A DNA stretch of 61,918 bases from Geodermatophilus sp. YIM 151500 (GCF_025716945.1 NZ_JAOVZT010000004.1:95865-157782), one strand, 5' to 3'; shown: positions 1 to 11,185, numbered from the stretch's first letter. The notes: generated from the sequence alone by a model not told the origin. Made by a program: numbers and translations.

Positions 1-71
1 GCGCTGCGGCGCCCGAGGGCGGTGGCGCTGCGGCGCCCGAGGGCGGTGGCGCTGCGGCGCCCGAGGGCGAG
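1..71. repeat. 24-bp tandem repeat, about three units, coding
   Basis: The unit gctgcggcgcccgagggc plus ggtggc starts at 3, 27 and 51 and encodes AAAPEGGG repeats in the lipid droplet-associated protein. The units are identical, which suggests recent copy-number change. The array may extend to the left of the window. Confidence 0.85.
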
Positions 72-371
72 GCCCGCGAGGAGGACGCCGCCATCCGCGA
101 GGGCGCCGACGTCGACGCCGTGGGTGGGGAATCCGCCGCGCCCACCGACGACCCGGAGGGTGGCAGCGAGCTCGCCGGCTCGCAGGCGGCCGGCACCGCG
201 CCGGTCGACGGCTACGACGGCTGGTCGATCGCCCAGTTGCGCGGCCGGCTCCGCGGCTACGACCGCGGGACCGTGGAGGGCCTGCTCGCCTACGAGGAGT
301 CCACCCGGGCGCGGGAGCCCTACGTGCGCATGCTGCGCAACCGCCTGGAGCGGCTCGACGGCACCGCCTGA
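1..371 (+). CDS. Lipid droplet-associated protein, C-terminal part (5' end outside window)
   Basis: The frame is open from base 3 to the stop at 369-371, so only the C-terminal ~122 residues are present. An Ala/Gly/Pro/Glu-rich stretch is followed by a compact conserved end with the motif [14 protein letters not shown] and then [25 protein letters not shown]. This tail is typical of the actinobacterial lipid droplet-associated family that sits next to xseA (Rv1109c-like in Mycobacterium), which is also the arrangement here. The family is thought to associate with lipid storage bodies; no catalytic residues are expected. The start and N-terminal domain cannot be seen. The identification rests on the C-terminal motif and on synteny. 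Confidence 0.7.
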   Translation, partial: AAAPEGGGAAAPEGGGAAAPEGEAREEDAAIREGADVDAVGGESAAPTDDPEGGSELAGSQAAGTAPVDGYDGWSIAQLRGRLRGYDRGTVEGLLAYEESTRAREPYVRMLRNRLERLDGTA

Positions 372-534
372 CCCGCAGACCCGGCGTGGCCCGCGACGGA
401 CGCGGACACGTCCACCCCCGGCGGGCGCTGCCACACCCGCGACGCCGGACCGAGCACTCGCGCGGCCGCCCTCCCGGCGGGAGCGTCGGAGCCCTCCGGC
501 AGGCTGGGGGCATGACGGCGGACCGGCTCGGCGC

Positions 535-1788
535 ATGACGGCGCCCTCGACGCCGGAGGCACCGTGGCCGGTCCGCACGGTGGCCCGCAAGGTCGCCGAG
601 TGGATCGGCCGGCTCGGCGAGGTGTGGGTGGAGGGGCAGGTCGCGCAGCTGTCCCGGCGCGGCGGCGCGGCCACGGTGTTCCTCACCCTGCGCGATCCCG
701 CCGCCGACCTGTCGGTGCCGGTGACCTGCGCGCGCGAGGTCGCCGACCGGCCCGGGCTGGAGCTCACCGAGGGCGCGCGGGTGGTCGTCCGCGCCCGGCC
801 CGACTACTACATCGCCCGGGGGTCGTTCTCGCTGCGGGCCACCGAGATCCGCGCCGTCGGCCTCGGCGAGCTGCTCGCCCGCATCGAACGCATCCGCCGG
901 CTGCTGGCCGCCGAGGGCCTGTTCGACGCCGCCCGGAAGCGGCCGCTGCCCTTCGCGCCGTCCGTCGTCGGGGTCGTCACCGGGCGGGAGAGCGCCGCCG
1001 AGCGCGACGTCCTGGTGACCGCGCGGCGACGCTGGCCGGCGGTCCGCTTCGCCGTCCACCACTGCGCGGTGCAGGGGGTGAACGCCGCGGCCTCGGTCAT
1101 CGAGGGGCTGCGGCGGCTCGACGCCGACCCCGACGTCGAGGTGATCGTCATCGCCCGCGGCGGCGGCTCGGTGGAAGACCTGCTGCCCTTCTCCGACGAG
1201 GGGCTGGTGCGCGCCGTGGCCGCCTGCCGGACGCCGGTGGTCTCCGCGGTCGGGCACGAGACCGACACCACGCTGGTCGACCACGTGGCCGACGTCCGGG
1301 CCGCCACCCCGACCGACGCCGCCCACCGGGTGGTGCCCGAGATCGGCGAGCAGCGCCGGATGGTCGACACGCTGCGCGCCCGCGCCCGCGCCGTCCTCAC
1401 CGGGCGGCTGGAGCAGCAGCAGCGCTGGCTGGAGTCGGTGCGCACCCGGCCGGTGCTCGCCGCGCCCGAGCGGCTGCTGCACGGCCGGGAGGAGGACGTG
1501 CTCGGCCTGCGCTCGCGGGCGCGGCGCACCGTCGTCCACCGGGTCGAGAGCGCCGAGCGCGACCTCGAGCACGCCCGCGCCCGGGTCGCCGCGCTCTCCC
1601 CCGCGGCGACGCTGGAGCGCGGCTACGCCGTCGTGCAGCGGGCCGACGGGTCGCTGGTCCGCGACCCCGCCGAGGTCGCCGACCGCGAGCGCCTGTCGGT
1701 GCGCGTCGCCGGTGGCCGGCTGCCCGTCCGCGTCGACCGGAGCGCCCACGCCAGTGACCACCCCGACCGGGAGGAGGACGCCCCGTGA
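535..1788 (+). CDS. xseA: Exodeoxyribonuclease VII large subunit
   Basis: 417 residues, the usual length for XseA, the catalytic subunit of the exonuclease that degrades single-stranded DNA to oligonucleotides in the cytoplasm. An N-terminal OB-fold-like region (roughly residues 10-100) is followed by the catalytic domain with the conserved [12 protein letters not shown] block (R208 onward) and [10 protein letters not shown] (G240, H241, D244). The ATG at 535 begins [19 protein letters not shown]; the frame is open further upstream, but that extension is low-complexity and an ATG at 512 is out of frame. The stop overlaps the GTG of xseB in a GTGA, so the two subunits are translationally coupled. 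Confidence 0.95.
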   Translation: MTAPSTPEAPWPVRTVARKVAEWIGRLGEVWVEGQVAQLSRRGGAATVFLTLRDPAADLSVPVTCAREVADRPGLELTEGARVVVRARPDYYIARGSFSLRATEIRAVGLGELLARIERIRRLLAAEGLFDAARKRPLPFAPSVVGVVTGRESAAERDVLVTARRRWPAVRFAVHHCAVQGVNAAASVIEGLRRLDADPDVEVIVIARGGGSVEDLLPFSDEGLVRAVAACRTPVVSAVGHETDTTLVDHVADVRAATPTDAAHRVVPEIGEQRRMVDTLRARARAVLTGRLEQQQRWLESVRTRPVLAAPERLLHGREEDVLGLRSRARRTVVHRVESAERDLEHARARVAALSPAATLERGYAVVQRADGSLVRDPAEVADRERLSVRVAGGRLPVRVDRSAHASDHPDREEDAP

Positions 1789-2027
1789 CCACCGGCGAGC
1801 CGATCCGGCCCACCCAGACCTACGAGCAGGCGCGCGAGGAGCTGGCCGACGTGGTCCGCCGCCTCGAGGCCGGCGGGCTGACCCTGGAGGAGTCGCTGAG
1901 CCTGTGGGAGCGCGGCGAGGAGCTGGCCGACGTCTGCCAGCACTGGCTCGACGCGGCACGGCAGCGGCTGGCCGCGGCCGACGGCGGCGGCGCCGACGGC
2001 GGCGACGGGGACGGCCGCCCGGCGTAG
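1785..2027 (+). CDS. xseB: Exodeoxyribonuclease VII small subunit
   Basis: 80 residues. The core [36 protein letters not shown] is the helical-hairpin signature of XseB, which packs on the elongated helices of XseA to form the active enzyme. The GTG start at 1785 overlaps the xseA stop (GTGA). The last ~15 residues are a Gly/Asp/Ala-rich tail outside the family core. It converges with the DUF4245 gene, with only 11 bases between the two stops. Confidence 0.95.
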   Translation: MTTGEPIRPTQTYEQAREELADVVRRLEAGGLTLEESLSLWERGEELADVCQHWLDAARQRLAAADGGGADGGDGDGRPA

Positions 2028-2038
2028 ACCCGCCGGGC

Positions 2039-2668
2039 TCAGCCCCCGTACGGCTCCAGCGACTCGACGACGGTGACCAGCTCCTGGTCGCCGGCCGAGC
2101 CGGTGACCAGCGCGGTCGCGTCGCCGACCGGCCGGGCGTACACGGTCTCGCCCCGGGCGCTGGTCAGCCGGGTCCACGTCTCCCCGCCGAGTTCGACGGT
2201 GCCCTCCCGCCGGGCGTCGTCCAGGACGGTCGCCAGCGGCCGGGCCCGGCGGTCGTCGCCGATCACGAAACCGGCGAACTCCTCCGAGGGCGTGAGATAG
2301 CCGATCTCCAGCGTCACCGGGTCGCCGGCGGCGGCCTGTCCCGCGTCGGTGCGGGCGCTGGTCGGCCGGTAGCCGTCGGGCAGCCCGGACGGCGCGACGA
2401 GCGGGTAGCCGGCCTGCTCGGCGGCGGCCCGCACGCTGGCGGTCGGGTCGACCTCGGTGACCGGATCGGTCGGTCCCTGCTTGAACGTCACCCAGCCGAC
2501 GATGGCGAGGCAGATCAGCACCAGCGGGAGCAGCGAGCGCAGCATGTTGCCCGCGCTGAGCTTCGCGGCCCGCACCGCGGCCGGCGACGGCGCGGACGCC
2601 CCGTCCGGGGGACGCGTGTCCTCCGGCGGACGGGGCGGGGACGCGCTCGGCGGGCCGGAACCGGTCAT
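2039..2668 (-). CDS. DUF4245 family membrane-anchored protein
   Basis: 209 residues. A Pro/Ser-rich cytoplasmic N-terminus (1-45) is followed by one hydrophobic segment around 44-62 (LRSLLPLVLICLAIVGWVTF) and an extracytoplasmic domain with the pattern PSGLPDGYRPTSAR and a C-terminal LVTGSAGDQELVTVVESLEP. This is the DUF4245 architecture; the gene is divergently placed beside glpX in many actinobacteria, as here. Function is unknown. The 137-base gap to glpX must carry both promoters. Confidence 0.85.
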   Translation of the reverse strand: MTGSGPPSASPPRPPEDTRPPDGASAPSPAAVRAAKLSAGNMLRSLLPLVLICLAIVGWVTFKQGPTDPVTEVDPTASVRAAAEQAGYPLVAPSGLPDGYRPTSARTDAGQAAAGDPVTLEIGYLTPSEEFAGFVIGDDRRARPLATVLDDARREGTVELGGETWTRLTSARGETVYARPVGDATALVTGSAGDQELVTVVESLEPYGG

Positions 2669-2805
2669 GCCCCTAGGATCGCAGCACAGCCGACCCGAAC
2701 CGCCGCCCAGCGCCCCGTGCGGCCTCCTGCCCGCCCCGGCGATCCCGGGGAGCGCCGGTCGCCGGTCCCCGTGCGAGCACCGCGGTGATCGACCCTGGAG
2801 GTTCC

Positions 2806-3873
2806 GTGACGACGCTTCCCGTCCCCGAAGGCGCTGCCCAGCACACCCGCGGATCCCAGGCCTTCCGGCCCGACCGGCCCAGGCCCGACCGCAACCTGGC
2901 GCTCGAGCTGGTCCGGGTCACCGAGGCCGGGGCCATGGCCGCCGGCCGGTGGGTGGGCCGGGGCGACAAGAACGGCGGCGACGGCGCCGCGGTCGACGCG
3001 ATGCGGGCGCTCATCGGCACGGTGCGCATGAAGGGCGTCGTCGTCATCGGCGAGGGCGAGAAGGACGAGGCGCCGATGCTCTTCAACGGCGAGGAGGTCG
3101 GCGACGGGCAGGGCCCCGAGTGCGACGTCGCCGTCGACCCCGTCGACGGCACCACGCTCATGGCCAAGGGCATGCCCAACGCCATCGCGGTGATGGCGGT
3201 CGCCGACCGGGGCGCGATGTACGACCCGTCAGCGGTGTTCTACATGGAGAAGATCGCCACTGGACCGGCCGCCGCCGACGTCGTCGACATCACCGCGCCG
3301 GTCGGCGAGAACATCCGCCGGGTGGCCAAGGCCAAGCACAGCTCCCCGGGCGACGTCACGGTCTGCATCCTCGACCGCCCCCGGCACGAGCAGCTGGTCA
3401 AGGAGGTCCGCGAGGCCGGCGCCCGGATCAAGTTCATCACCGACGGCGACGTCGCCGGCGCGATCGCCGCCGCCCGCGAGGGCACCGGCGTCGACCTGCT
3501 GATGGGCATCGGCGGGACGCCGGAGGGCATCATCGCGGCCTGCGCGCTCAAGTGCATGGGCGGCACCCTGCAGGGCCGGCTGTGGCCCCGCCACGACGAG
3601 GAGCGGCAGAAGGCCATCGACGCCGGCCACGACCTCGACCGGGTGCTCGGCATCGACGACCTCGTGCGCGGCGACAGCTTCTTCGTCGCCACCGGCATCA
3701 CCGACGGCGAGCTGCTGCGCGGCGTCCAGTACCGGTCGGGCGGCTGCACGACGCAGTCGCTGGTCATGCGCTCGCGGTCGGGCACGATCCGGCTCATCGA
3801 CAGCCTGCACTCGCTGGAGAAGCTGCGCGCCTACTCGGCGGTGCCCTTCGACGGCGCCCCCGACCAGGCCTGA
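2806..3873 (+). CDS. glpX: Class II fructose-1,6-bisphosphatase
   Basis: 355 residues, the usual GlpX length. The enzyme hydrolyses fructose-1,6-bisphosphate to fructose-6-phosphate in gluconeogenesis, in the cytoplasm, with divalent metal. Diagnostic blocks are visible: [12 protein letters not shown] (I81-E88) and DPVDGTT (D111-T117), which carry metal and phosphate ligands, plus GGTPEG near the middle. The GTG at 2806 is preferred over an in-frame GTG at 2785 because CTGGAGG lies just upstream of it. This is the main actinobacterial FBPase type; no class I enzyme is in the window. Confidence 0.95.
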   Translation: MTTLPVPEGAAQHTRGSQAFRPDRPRPDRNLALELVRVTEAGAMAAGRWVGRGDKNGGDGAAVDAMRALIGTVRMKGVVVIGEGEKDEAPMLFNGEEVGDGQGPECDVAVDPVDGTTLMAKGMPNAIAVMAVADRGAMYDPSAVFYMEKIATGPAAADVVDITAPVGENIRRVAKAKHSSPGDVTVCILDRPRHEQLVKEVREAGARIKFITDGDVAGAIAAAREGTGVDLLMGIGGTPEGIIAACALKCMGGTLQGRLWPRHDEERQKAIDAGHDLDRVLGIDDLVRGDSFFVATGITDGELLRGVQYRSGGCTTQSLVMRSRSGTIRLIDSLHSLEKLRAYSAVPFDGAPDQA

Positions 3874-3901
3874 CGCCCACCGACGACCCTGGCCACCGGG
3901 A

Positions 3902-4597
3902 TCAGGGTCGCGGCGGCGGCGCCGGGGGCGGCGGCGGGGACGGCGGGCTCGGGGGCAGCGGCGGCGGGGACGACGGCGGGGGCGGGGACGACGGGCTGCG
4001 GCCGGAGAGCCGGTCGAGCAGTGCCCGCCACCGGCTGGCCGACTCCCCCGGCGGCAGGCTGCGCAGCCGGAGGTCCCCGAAGACCGTCCGGGCCCGGACG
4101 ACGATCCGCGGCGTGCCGGCCAGCCGCGGCACCGGCGCCAGGTCGACGACGCGGTTGCCCAGCGCCGTGCTGCCGATCAGCTCGGCGTCGACGCCCTCGC
4201 TGACGACCACGTCGACGTTGCCGAACGTCGCGGAGATGGTGATCTCCACACGATCCGCGTCGGTGCGCAGGTTGCGCAGGTCCAGCCGGACGTCGCCGAA
4301 GACGGTGCGCAGCCGCGTCGGCGCGGCGGAGGCGGCCAGCTTGATGTCGCCGAAGACGCTGGTGACCTCCTCCGGCGTCCGCGTGCCGACGATCTCCACC
4401 GGCGTCGTGGGCAGGTCGGCGACCAGCGCCTCCAGCTCGGCGGTGGTGACCGCCGCGTAGGCGGCGTCGGCCCGCTGCGCGAAGTCGTCGAGGTCCAGCC
4501 GTCCCTCCCCGACGGCGTCCTGCAGCCGGGCGATCACCGCGTTCCGCTCGGCGTCGGAGGCCCGGACGGCGGGCGGCTGCGGCTCGTCGGTCGTCAT
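3902..4597 (-). CDS. DUF1707 domain protein with LiaF-like C-terminal part
   Basis: 231 residues. Residues ~10-65 ([41 protein letters not shown]) match the DUF1707 helical domain. Residues ~80-190 contain three VFGD or TFGN repeats, the signature of the LiaF/VraX-type beta domain linked to cell-wall stress proteins. The last ~40 residues are Pro/Ser runs encoded by a GC-rich repetitive tract at 3902-4010. No membrane segment is seen. Function is inferred only as envelope-stress related. It converges with glpX. Confidence 0.8.
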   Translation of the reverse strand: MTTDEPQPPAVRASDAERNAVIARLQDAVGEGRLDLDDFAQRADAAYAAVTTAELEALVADLPTTPVEIVGTRTPEEVTSVFGDIKLAASAAPTRLRTVFGDVRLDLRNLRTDADRVEITISATFGNVDVVVSEGVDAELIGSTALGNRVVDLAPVPRLAGTPRIVVRARTVFGDLRLRSLPPGESASRWRALLDRLSGRSPSSPPPPSSPPPLPPSPPSPPPPPAPPPRP

Positions 4598-4670
4598 CGG
4601 TCCCCTCTCCCGCTCCGCCGCCTCCGCGAGGGGCGGCTCCCCGTTGCCCGGAGCTTGCCAGCAGTCCCAG

Positions 4671-4710
4671 GCCCCCGGGCCCCCGAGCCCCCGAGCCCCG
4701 AGCCCCGGGT
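4671..4710. repeat. GC-rich low-complexity tract, CCCCGAG units
   Basis: Several imperfect copies of gagccccc in the 197-base divergent gap between the DUF1707 gene and fumC. The fumC start (4795) has no strong ribosome site. No clear promoter consensus was found in this gap. Confidence 0.5.
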
Positions 4711-4794
4711 CCGGAGCCGCGGCCGCGGCAGCGGCCCGGGAAACTAGGGTCCACCCGGAGCAGAGTCACCACCGAGACGACACGGGAGCGCAGC

Positions 4795-6210
4795 GTGGCC
4801 CCTCAGCAGGACGGCACCGGCAAGGACGGGGAGTTCCGCGTCGAGCACGACTCGATGGGCGAGGTCCGCGTGCCCGCGTGGGCCAAGTGGCGGGCGCAGA
4901 CGCAGCGCGCCGTCGAGAACTTCCCCATCTCCGGCACGCCCATCGAGCGGGAGCTGGTCGCCGCCCTGGCCGCGATCAAGGGGGCGGCGGCCACGGTGAA
5001 CGCCGACCTCGGCGTGCTCGACGGCGACGTCGCGAAGGCGGTCGTCGACGCCGCGGCGAGCGTGGCCCGCGGAGAGTGGGACGACCACTTCCCCATCGAC
5101 GTCTTCCAGACCGGCTCCGGCACGTCGAGCAACATGAACACCAACGAGGTGCTGGCCACGCTGGCCACCGAGGCGCTCGGCTCGCCGGTGCACCCCAACG
5201 ACCACGTCAACGCCTCGCAGTCGTCCAACGACGTCTTCCCCTCGGCGATCCACGTCGCCGCCACCCGCGCGATCGTGCGCGACCTCGTCCCGGCGCTGCG
5301 GCACCTGGAGGCCTCGCTGACCCGCAAGGCCGAGGAGTTCGCCGAGGTGGTGAAGAGCGGCCGCACGCACCTGATGGACGCGACGCCGGTGACCCTCGGC
5401 CAGGAGTTCGGCGGGTACGCCGCCGCCGTCCGCTACGGCGTCGAGCGGCTGGAGGCCTCGCTTCCGCGGATCGGCGAGCTGCCGCTGGGCGGCACCGCGG
5501 TGGGCACCGGCATCAACACCCCGCCCGGGTTCGCCGCCGCGATCATCGAGAAGCTGGCCCGCGACCTGGACCTCCCGCTGACCGAGGCCCGCGACCACTT
5601 CGAGGCGCAGAGCTCCCGCGACGGGCTGGTCGAGGCCTCCGGCCAGTTGCGCACCATCGCCGTCGGCCTGGTGAAGATCGCCAACGACCTGCGCTGGATG
5701 GGCTCGGGGCCGCGCACCGGCCTCGGCGAGATCTACCTGCCCGACCTGCAGCCGGGGAGCTCGATCATGCCCGGCAAGGTCAACCCGGTGATCCCCGAGG
5801 CCACCGTCCAGGTGGCCGCCCAGGTGATCGGCAACGACGCGGCGGTCGCCTTCGCCGGCACCACGGGCAGCTTCGAGCTGAACGTGACCCTGCCGCTGAT
5901 GGCGCGCAACGTGCTGGAGTCGATCCGGCTGCTGGCCAACGTCAGCCGGCTGCTGGCCGACCGCTGCGTCGACGGCATCACCGCCAACGTCGAGCGCTGC
6001 CGGGAGCTGGCCGAGTCCTCGCCGTCGATCGTCACGCCGCTGAACAAGTACATCGGCTACGAGGAGGCGGCCAAGGTCGCCAAGCAGTCGCTGGCCGAGC
6101 GCAAGACGATCCGCCAGGTGGTGGTCGAGCGCGGCTACGTCGAGCAGGGCAAGCTGACCGAGCAGCAGCTGGACGACGCCCTCGACGTCCTCTCGATGAC
6201 CCGTCCCTGA
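4795..6210 (+). CDS. fumC: Fumarate hydratase class II
   Basis: 471 residues. Catalyses reversible hydration of fumarate to L-malate in the TCA cycle, in the cytoplasm, as a homotetramer. The superfamily signature [11 protein letters not shown] is at 321-331, preceded by [14 protein letters not shown] and NDVFPSAIH, all typical of FumC. The GTG at 4795 is chosen because the conserved [15 protein letters not shown] segment begins upstream of the next internal ATG (4855). gltA follows 100 bases downstream, so two TCA genes are side by side. Confidence 0.96.
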   Translation: MAPQQDGTGKDGEFRVEHDSMGEVRVPAWAKWRAQTQRAVENFPISGTPIERELVAALAAIKGAAATVNADLGVLDGDVAKAVVDAAASVARGEWDDHFPIDVFQTGSGTSSNMNTNEVLATLATEALGSPVHPNDHVNASQSSNDVFPSAIHVAATRAIVRDLVPALRHLEASLTRKAEEFAEVVKSGRTHLMDATPVTLGQEFGGYAAAVRYGVERLEASLPRIGELPLGGTAVGTGINTPPGFAAAIIEKLARDLDLPLTEARDHFEAQSSRDGLVEASGQLRTIAVGLVKIANDLRWMGSGPRTGLGEIYLPDLQPGSSIMPGKVNPVIPEATVQVAAQVIGNDAAVAFAGTTGSFELNVTLPLMARNVLESIRLLANVSRLLADRCVDGITANVERCRELAESSPSIVTPLNKYIGYEEAAKVAKQSLAERKTIRQVVVERGYVEQGKLTEQQLDDALDVLSMTRP

Positions 6211-6313
6211 CCCGTCCGGCGGCGGAGTGCCGGGGCCCGGACGTGACGCCCCTCGCACTCCAACGGGGACCCCCCGGGACAGTCGGGCCCCGGGGGCAGT
6301 AGCGTCCTGCCTG

Positions 6314-7603
<1,290 letters not shown>

Positions 7604-7627
7604 CGCCGCGGCGTCCCCTCCGCACCC

Positions 7628-7669
7628 CGGGCCGGGCGGCCCGCCCCGACAGGGCGGGTCCCCGGCCCG
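7628..7669 (+). terminator. Hairpin downstream of gltA
   Basis: Nested inverted repeat: CGGGCCGGG (7628-7636) pairs with CCCGGCCCG (7661-7669), and CCCGCCC (7640-7646) pairs with GGGCGGG (7652-7658) around CGACA. No T-run follows, as is common in high-GC actinobacteria. Confidence 0.6.
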
Positions 7670-7728
7670 TGCTGCACCCCGGCCCCGGGTCCTACGGTGG
7701 GTGCGCCCGTACACCAGGAGGACCGTCC

Positions 7729-7917
7729 ATGGCCGAGCCCGACGAGGACGTGCTGGTCCTGCCGCCCATCCCGCTGGCCACCGGCCGGCTGCTCGAGCCC
7801 GAGGGCGACGGCGAGCCGGTGCTGATCAGCAAGGTCGAGTTCGTCGTCAGCACCGAGGACGGCGGGGAGCTGCGCATCCCCCTGGTCCACCGGCACGGCG
7901 CCTGGTGGGCGCCCTGA
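7729..7917 (+). CDS. Small hypothetical protein, 62 aa
   Basis: 62 residues starting at ATG 7729 behind a strong ribosome site (ACCAGGAGGA). Acidic N-terminal half, then KVEFVVSTEDGGELRIPLVHRHGAWWAP, which suggests a short beta-sheet domain. No signal peptide or membrane segment. The family is not recognised. Good initiation context and codon usage consistent with neighbours support a real gene. Confidence 0.65.
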   Translation: MAEPDEDVLVLPPIPLATGRLLEPEGDGEPVLISKVEFVVSTEDGGELRIPLVHRHGAWWAP

Positions 7918-7951
7918 CCCCATCGGAGGCACCCGCACCTCACCCCTGACC

Positions 7952-7965
7952 CACCCCATGGGGTG
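7952..7965. promoter_or_regulatory. Perfect 14-bp palindrome, possible operator
   Basis: CACCCCATGGGGTG lies 110 bases upstream of the hydrolase-like gene at 8075, with a further CACCCC half-site nearby at 7941. Perfect dyad symmetry in a short gap suggests a regulator site, but no regulator or promoter element can be assigned. Confidence 0.35.
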
Positions 7966-8074
7966 AGTCCTCCCCGCATCCCGTCCAGCACCGTCGCGGG
8001 CGCGTCGATGCCTCGTCGACAGGTCCGGCCGAACAGGCCGCCGGACGACGACGAGACCGCCGGGGGACGCCGCC

Positions 8075-10054
8075 GTGCCCGCACCTCGCACGACCGCGCG
8101 TCCTCGGACGGCCACCGGCCGGCCCGCTACCGGCCGCCGCGGTCCGCAGGTGCGGCCGGTGCTCAGCGCCCGGGAGGCGCAGGCCCTGCGCGAGGCGCTC
8201 GCCGCCCGCCAGGACGCCGCCGCCCGTGCCGGAGGGACCGCCGACCGCCCCGGGCCGGCGACCCGCGCCGCCGGTGCTGCTCCGCGGCGCGCCCCCGCCC
8301 GCACCCCGGCCGGCCGGCCGCGCACCGCCCGCCACCCCGCCCGCCGCACCGGCCCGGCCCGCACCGGGCTGCGCTGGGCCACCCGCCTCAAGGTCGTCGG
8401 CGCCGGCGCGCTGCTGCTGCCCGCCGTGGCCGCCCTCGCCCTCCCCGGCCCGTCCGCGCCGCAGCAGGGCGCGGGCCCGCTCGACCCGACCGCGCTCGCC
8501 CTCGCCGCGCAGGGCACGCTGCTGCAGCACGCCGACGCCTACCGGCGGCTGGAGCACGAGGTGCAGGCCCGCCGCGCGGAGCTGCGGTCGGCCCGCGACG
8601 CGGCCGAGGCCGCACGCCACCAGGCGGCGGCCGAGCGACAGGTCCTCGGGGCCACCGCCGCCACGCTCTACCGCAGCGCGCCGGAGGGGCGGCTGCCGGT
8701 GCTCGCGCTCGACGTCCACGACCCGGCCGGCACGGCCGGGGTGTTGTTCCAGCAGGCGGTGGCCGACCGCGCCGACCGGGCGCTCGAGGGTGCGCTGGTC
8801 CGCGCCGAGCGGGCCGGCGTCGCGCTGGCCGAGGCGACCGGTCGGGTGGACCGCGCCGAGCAGGCGGTGGCCGTCGCCGAGCGCGAGGCCGCCGACGTGC
8901 TCGCCGCCGCCCGGCTCGAGGCCGGCGGGCTGGACGCCGAGGTGTCCGGCCGCCTGGCCGGGTTGGGCACGGTGCCCGCCGCCGGGGCGCAGCAGGAGCG
9001 CAACCAGCAGGCCGTCGCCCGCTGGCAGGGCTACCTCGCCGGGCTGGCCGCAGCGGGCATCGAGCTGCCCAGGGCCGCCGACCTGGCCGACCCGGCGCGG
9101 CTGCCCGCCGGCCTCTCCCCCGCTCTCGACGCGGCCGGGCAGCCGGTGCCGGGAGTCGCGTGGGCCGTGATCGGCAGCTCGCCGGTCACCGTGGTGCCGG
9201 CGGAGACCGCGACCGCGGTGAGCGGCGCGCTGGCCTGGCTGGGCCGGCCGTTCGTGCCGGGCACCGCGGGCCCCGACACCTTCGACTGCGGTGGCTTCAC
9301 CGCCGCCGCCTGGCTGCTGGCCGGTCACGCGCTGCCGGCCTCGCCGGCCGAGCAGTGGGCCGATGGCGCACCGGTGCCGGTCGCCGACCTGCAGGTGGGC
9401 GACGTCGTCGTCCTCTCCGGCGGGCAGGACGCCGCGCTGTACCTGGGCGCCGGCGAGGTGCTCGGCGCCTCGGGGGCGACCTACCAGGTCGGCGTCCGGA
9501 GCCTGCCCGCCGACGCCGTCGCCGTCCGGGTCACGCTGCCGGCGCCGGCGCAGCCCAACGCGCCCCTGCCGCCGGACGCCTCCGTCGGCGCCTGCGGCGC
9601 GCCGCTGCCCCCGCCCTCGACCGACGGCCGGGCGACGGTGGACCCGGCGTGGGGCGGCTGGGCCAACGGCCGGATCCCGGCGGAGGCGCTGTGCCGGCTC
9701 GGGGTGGGCAGCCACGCGCTGCGCTGCGACGCCGCGGCCGCCTTCGCGGCGATGTCGCAGGCGTACGAGGCGGCCTTCGGCGGCCCGCTGTGCCTCACCG
9801 ACTCCTACCGGTCCTACGCCGCGCAGGTCAGCGCGTTCGCGCGCAAGCCCGCGCTGGCCGCGGTCCCGGGGACGTCGAACCACGGATGGGCGCTGGCCGT
9901 CGACCTGTGCGGCGGCGTGCACCGCGGCGGCAGCCCGCAGTGGCAGTGGATGGCCGCCAATGCGGGCCGCTTCGGCTGGGTGCAGCCGGACTGGGCGGGG
10001 CCGCGCGGCGAGAAGCCCGAGCCGTGGCACTGGGAGTTCGGCGCGATCTCCTGA
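8075..10054 (+). CDS. Secreted peptidoglycan-hydrolase-like protein: coiled coil, NlpC/P60-like and VanY domains
   Basis: 659 residues. A basic Pro/Arg-rich N-terminus (1-105) precedes a hydrophobic segment (VVGAGALLLPAVAALALPG, ~108-126) that likely anchors or exports it. An Ala-rich coiled coil (~140-300) resembles RipA-type hydrolases. Then comes an NlpC/P60-like domain with D404-C405-GG, and a C-terminal VanY/D-Ala-D-Ala carboxypeptidase domain with SNHGWALAVD (S601, H603, D610) and WHWEF (H652). In the NlpC part the position normally holding the catalytic His (HVGIYLG) reads DAALYLG, so this domain may be inactive while the VanY metal site looks intact. The GTG at 8075 follows GGGGGAC. 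Confidence 0.75.
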   Translation: MPAPRTTARPRTATGRPATGRRGPQVRPVLSAREAQALREALAARQDAAARAGGTADRPGPATRAAGAAPRRAPARTPAGRPRTARHPARRTGPARTGLRWATRLKVVGAGALLLPAVAALALPGPSAPQQGAGPLDPTALALAAQGTLLQHADAYRRLEHEVQARRAELRSARDAAEAARHQAAAERQVLGATAATLYRSAPEGRLPVLALDVHDPAGTAGVLFQQAVADRADRALEGALVRAERAGVALAEATGRVDRAEQAVAVAEREAADVLAAARLEAGGLDAEVSGRLAGLGTVPAAGAQQERNQQAVARWQGYLAGLAAAGIELPRAADLADPARLPAGLSPALDAAGQPVPGVAWAVIGSSPVTVVPAETATAVSGALAWLGRPFVPGTAGPDTFDCGGFTAAAWLLAGHALPASPAEQWADGAPVPVADLQVGDVVVLSGGQDAALYLGAGEVLGASGATYQVGVRSLPADAVAVRVTLPAPAQPNAPLPPDASVGACGAPLPPPSTDGRATVDPAWGGWANGRIPAEALCRLGVGSHALRCDAAAAFAAMSQAYEAAFGGPLCLTDSYRSYAAQVSAFARKPALAAVPGTSNHGWALAVDLCGGVHRGGSPQWQWMAANAGRFGWVQPDWAGPRGEKPEPWHWEFGAIS

Positions 10055-10076
10055 CCCGACCCGCTGCGACGGTCCG

Positions 10077-10835
10077 TCAGCTCCAGGGCAGCGTGCTGAG
10101 CCGCCGCCACGGCAGCGTGACGCAGTCCTCGACGGTCTGCCCGGCCAACCGGGCGGCGACGGCCGGCTCCGCGCAGGCCACCGGCCGGTGCGGGGTCACG
10201 ACCGCGTGGATGTCGGCCAGCGGCAGGCCTGCGGCGGCGAGCCGGCCACGGGCCCGCCCGGGATCGGCGAGCACCGCGCCGGCGAGCAGCGGCGCCGCCC
10301 GGTGCGACCACAGCGCGACCGGCCCCTCGATCCGCAGGTCGAGCGGCAGCGCGGCGGCGCGGTCGAGCGCCGCCGACCGCGTGCGCTGCACGGCGGCCCG
10401 GGCAGCCGGCGACGGCGTCCACGGCACCACGGCCGCGCCCCGCCGGACGACGACTCGCCAGCCCACCGCGGTCCGAGCCGGACCGGTCCAGTCGAGGACG
10501 GCGATCCCGGTGGTCGCCGCGGCGGCGTCGGTCGCCGGCCGGGCGGCCACCCACGAGCGCAGGGCGCCGGCGATGCCCTCCTCGGTCGGCGGGACGCCGG
10601 CGCGGGTCATGTCGTCGGCGAGCTCGTCGAGGTGCACGCGCACCGACCGCTCGTCCTCGCGCAGCTCGACCAGCGAGCCGGCGCCCCGCCGCTCCACCAG
10701 CCGGGAACGCAACCGCGGGCCGGACAGCGCGGGCAGCACCGCCGCGGCGACCGCCCGCAGGTCGGCCACGTCGACCGGTTGCGGTCGGCGCAGCAGCAGG
10801 GCGATCCCCGAGCGGCCGGGGGAGGCGCCGCTCAT
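10077..10835 (-). CDS. Hypothetical protein, last gene of the sigma-like cassette
   Basis: 252 residues, not recognised. Mostly helical and Arg/Ala-rich, with two segments of alternating hydrophobic residues (GIAVLDWTGPARTAVGWRVVVRRGAAVV at ~110-136, and PVALWSHRAAPLLAGAVLAD). No signal peptide, membrane span or known catalytic motif. Its start overlaps the stop of the upstream 117-residue gene (ATGA, 10832-10835), so the two are co-translated. It converges with the gene ending at 10054. Confidence 0.6.
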   Translation of the reverse strand: MSGASPGRSGIALLLRRPQPVDVADLRAVAAAVLPALSGPRLRSRLVERRGAGSLVELREDERSVRVHLDELADDMTRAGVPPTEEGIAGALRSWVAARPATDAAAATTGIAVLDWTGPARTAVGWRVVVRRGAAVVPWTPSPAARAAVQRTRSAALDRAAALPLDLRIEGPVALWSHRAAPLLAGAVLADPGRARGRLAAAGLPLADIHAVVTPHRPVACAEPAVAARLAGQTVEDCVTLPWRRLSTLPWS

Positions 10836-11185
10836 CGCGCGCCCGCGCGGCCGTCGAGCCGGGCGCGCAACCGACCGGGCAGCGCCGGCAGGGCGAGCAC
10901 GCTGGCCAGCTCGGCCGCGCTGAGCCGGACGGGGAGCACGTCGTCGGCCCAGCCGGCGGCGAGCCGGACGCGGGCCGCGGAGGCCGGCCAGACGAGGTCG
11001 CGGGCCGCCGCCACGTGCAGCTCGGTGAGCACGTCTGCCAGGTGGACGGCCGTGACCGGGTGCACGTCGGCGGCGCCCAGCGCCGTCCGGACGCCCGCGG
11101 CCAGCTCGGCGCGCTCGGCGGCCGCCAGCCAGTGCGGGACCAGGGCGGCCGGCTGCGCGGCGCCGTCCGGGAGGGCGGCCGTCAC
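10832..11185 (-). CDS. Hypothetical protein, 117 aa, cassette gene 3
   Basis: 117 residues from a GTG at 11185. Almost entirely helical and Ala/Leu/Arg-rich: AERAELAAGVRTALGAADVHPVTAVHLADVLTELHVAAARDLVWPAS. No membrane segment. Tightly coupled to the 252-residue gene by a 4-base overlap, so the two products probably act together. It lies 145 bases downstream of the sigma-like gene on the same strand. No family assigned. Confidence 0.55.
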   Translation of the reverse strand: MTAALPDGAAQPAALVPHWLAAAERAELAAGVRTALGAADVHPVTAVHLADVLTELHVAAARDLVWPASAARVRLAAGWADDVLPVRLSAAELASVLALPALPGRLRARLDGRAGAR

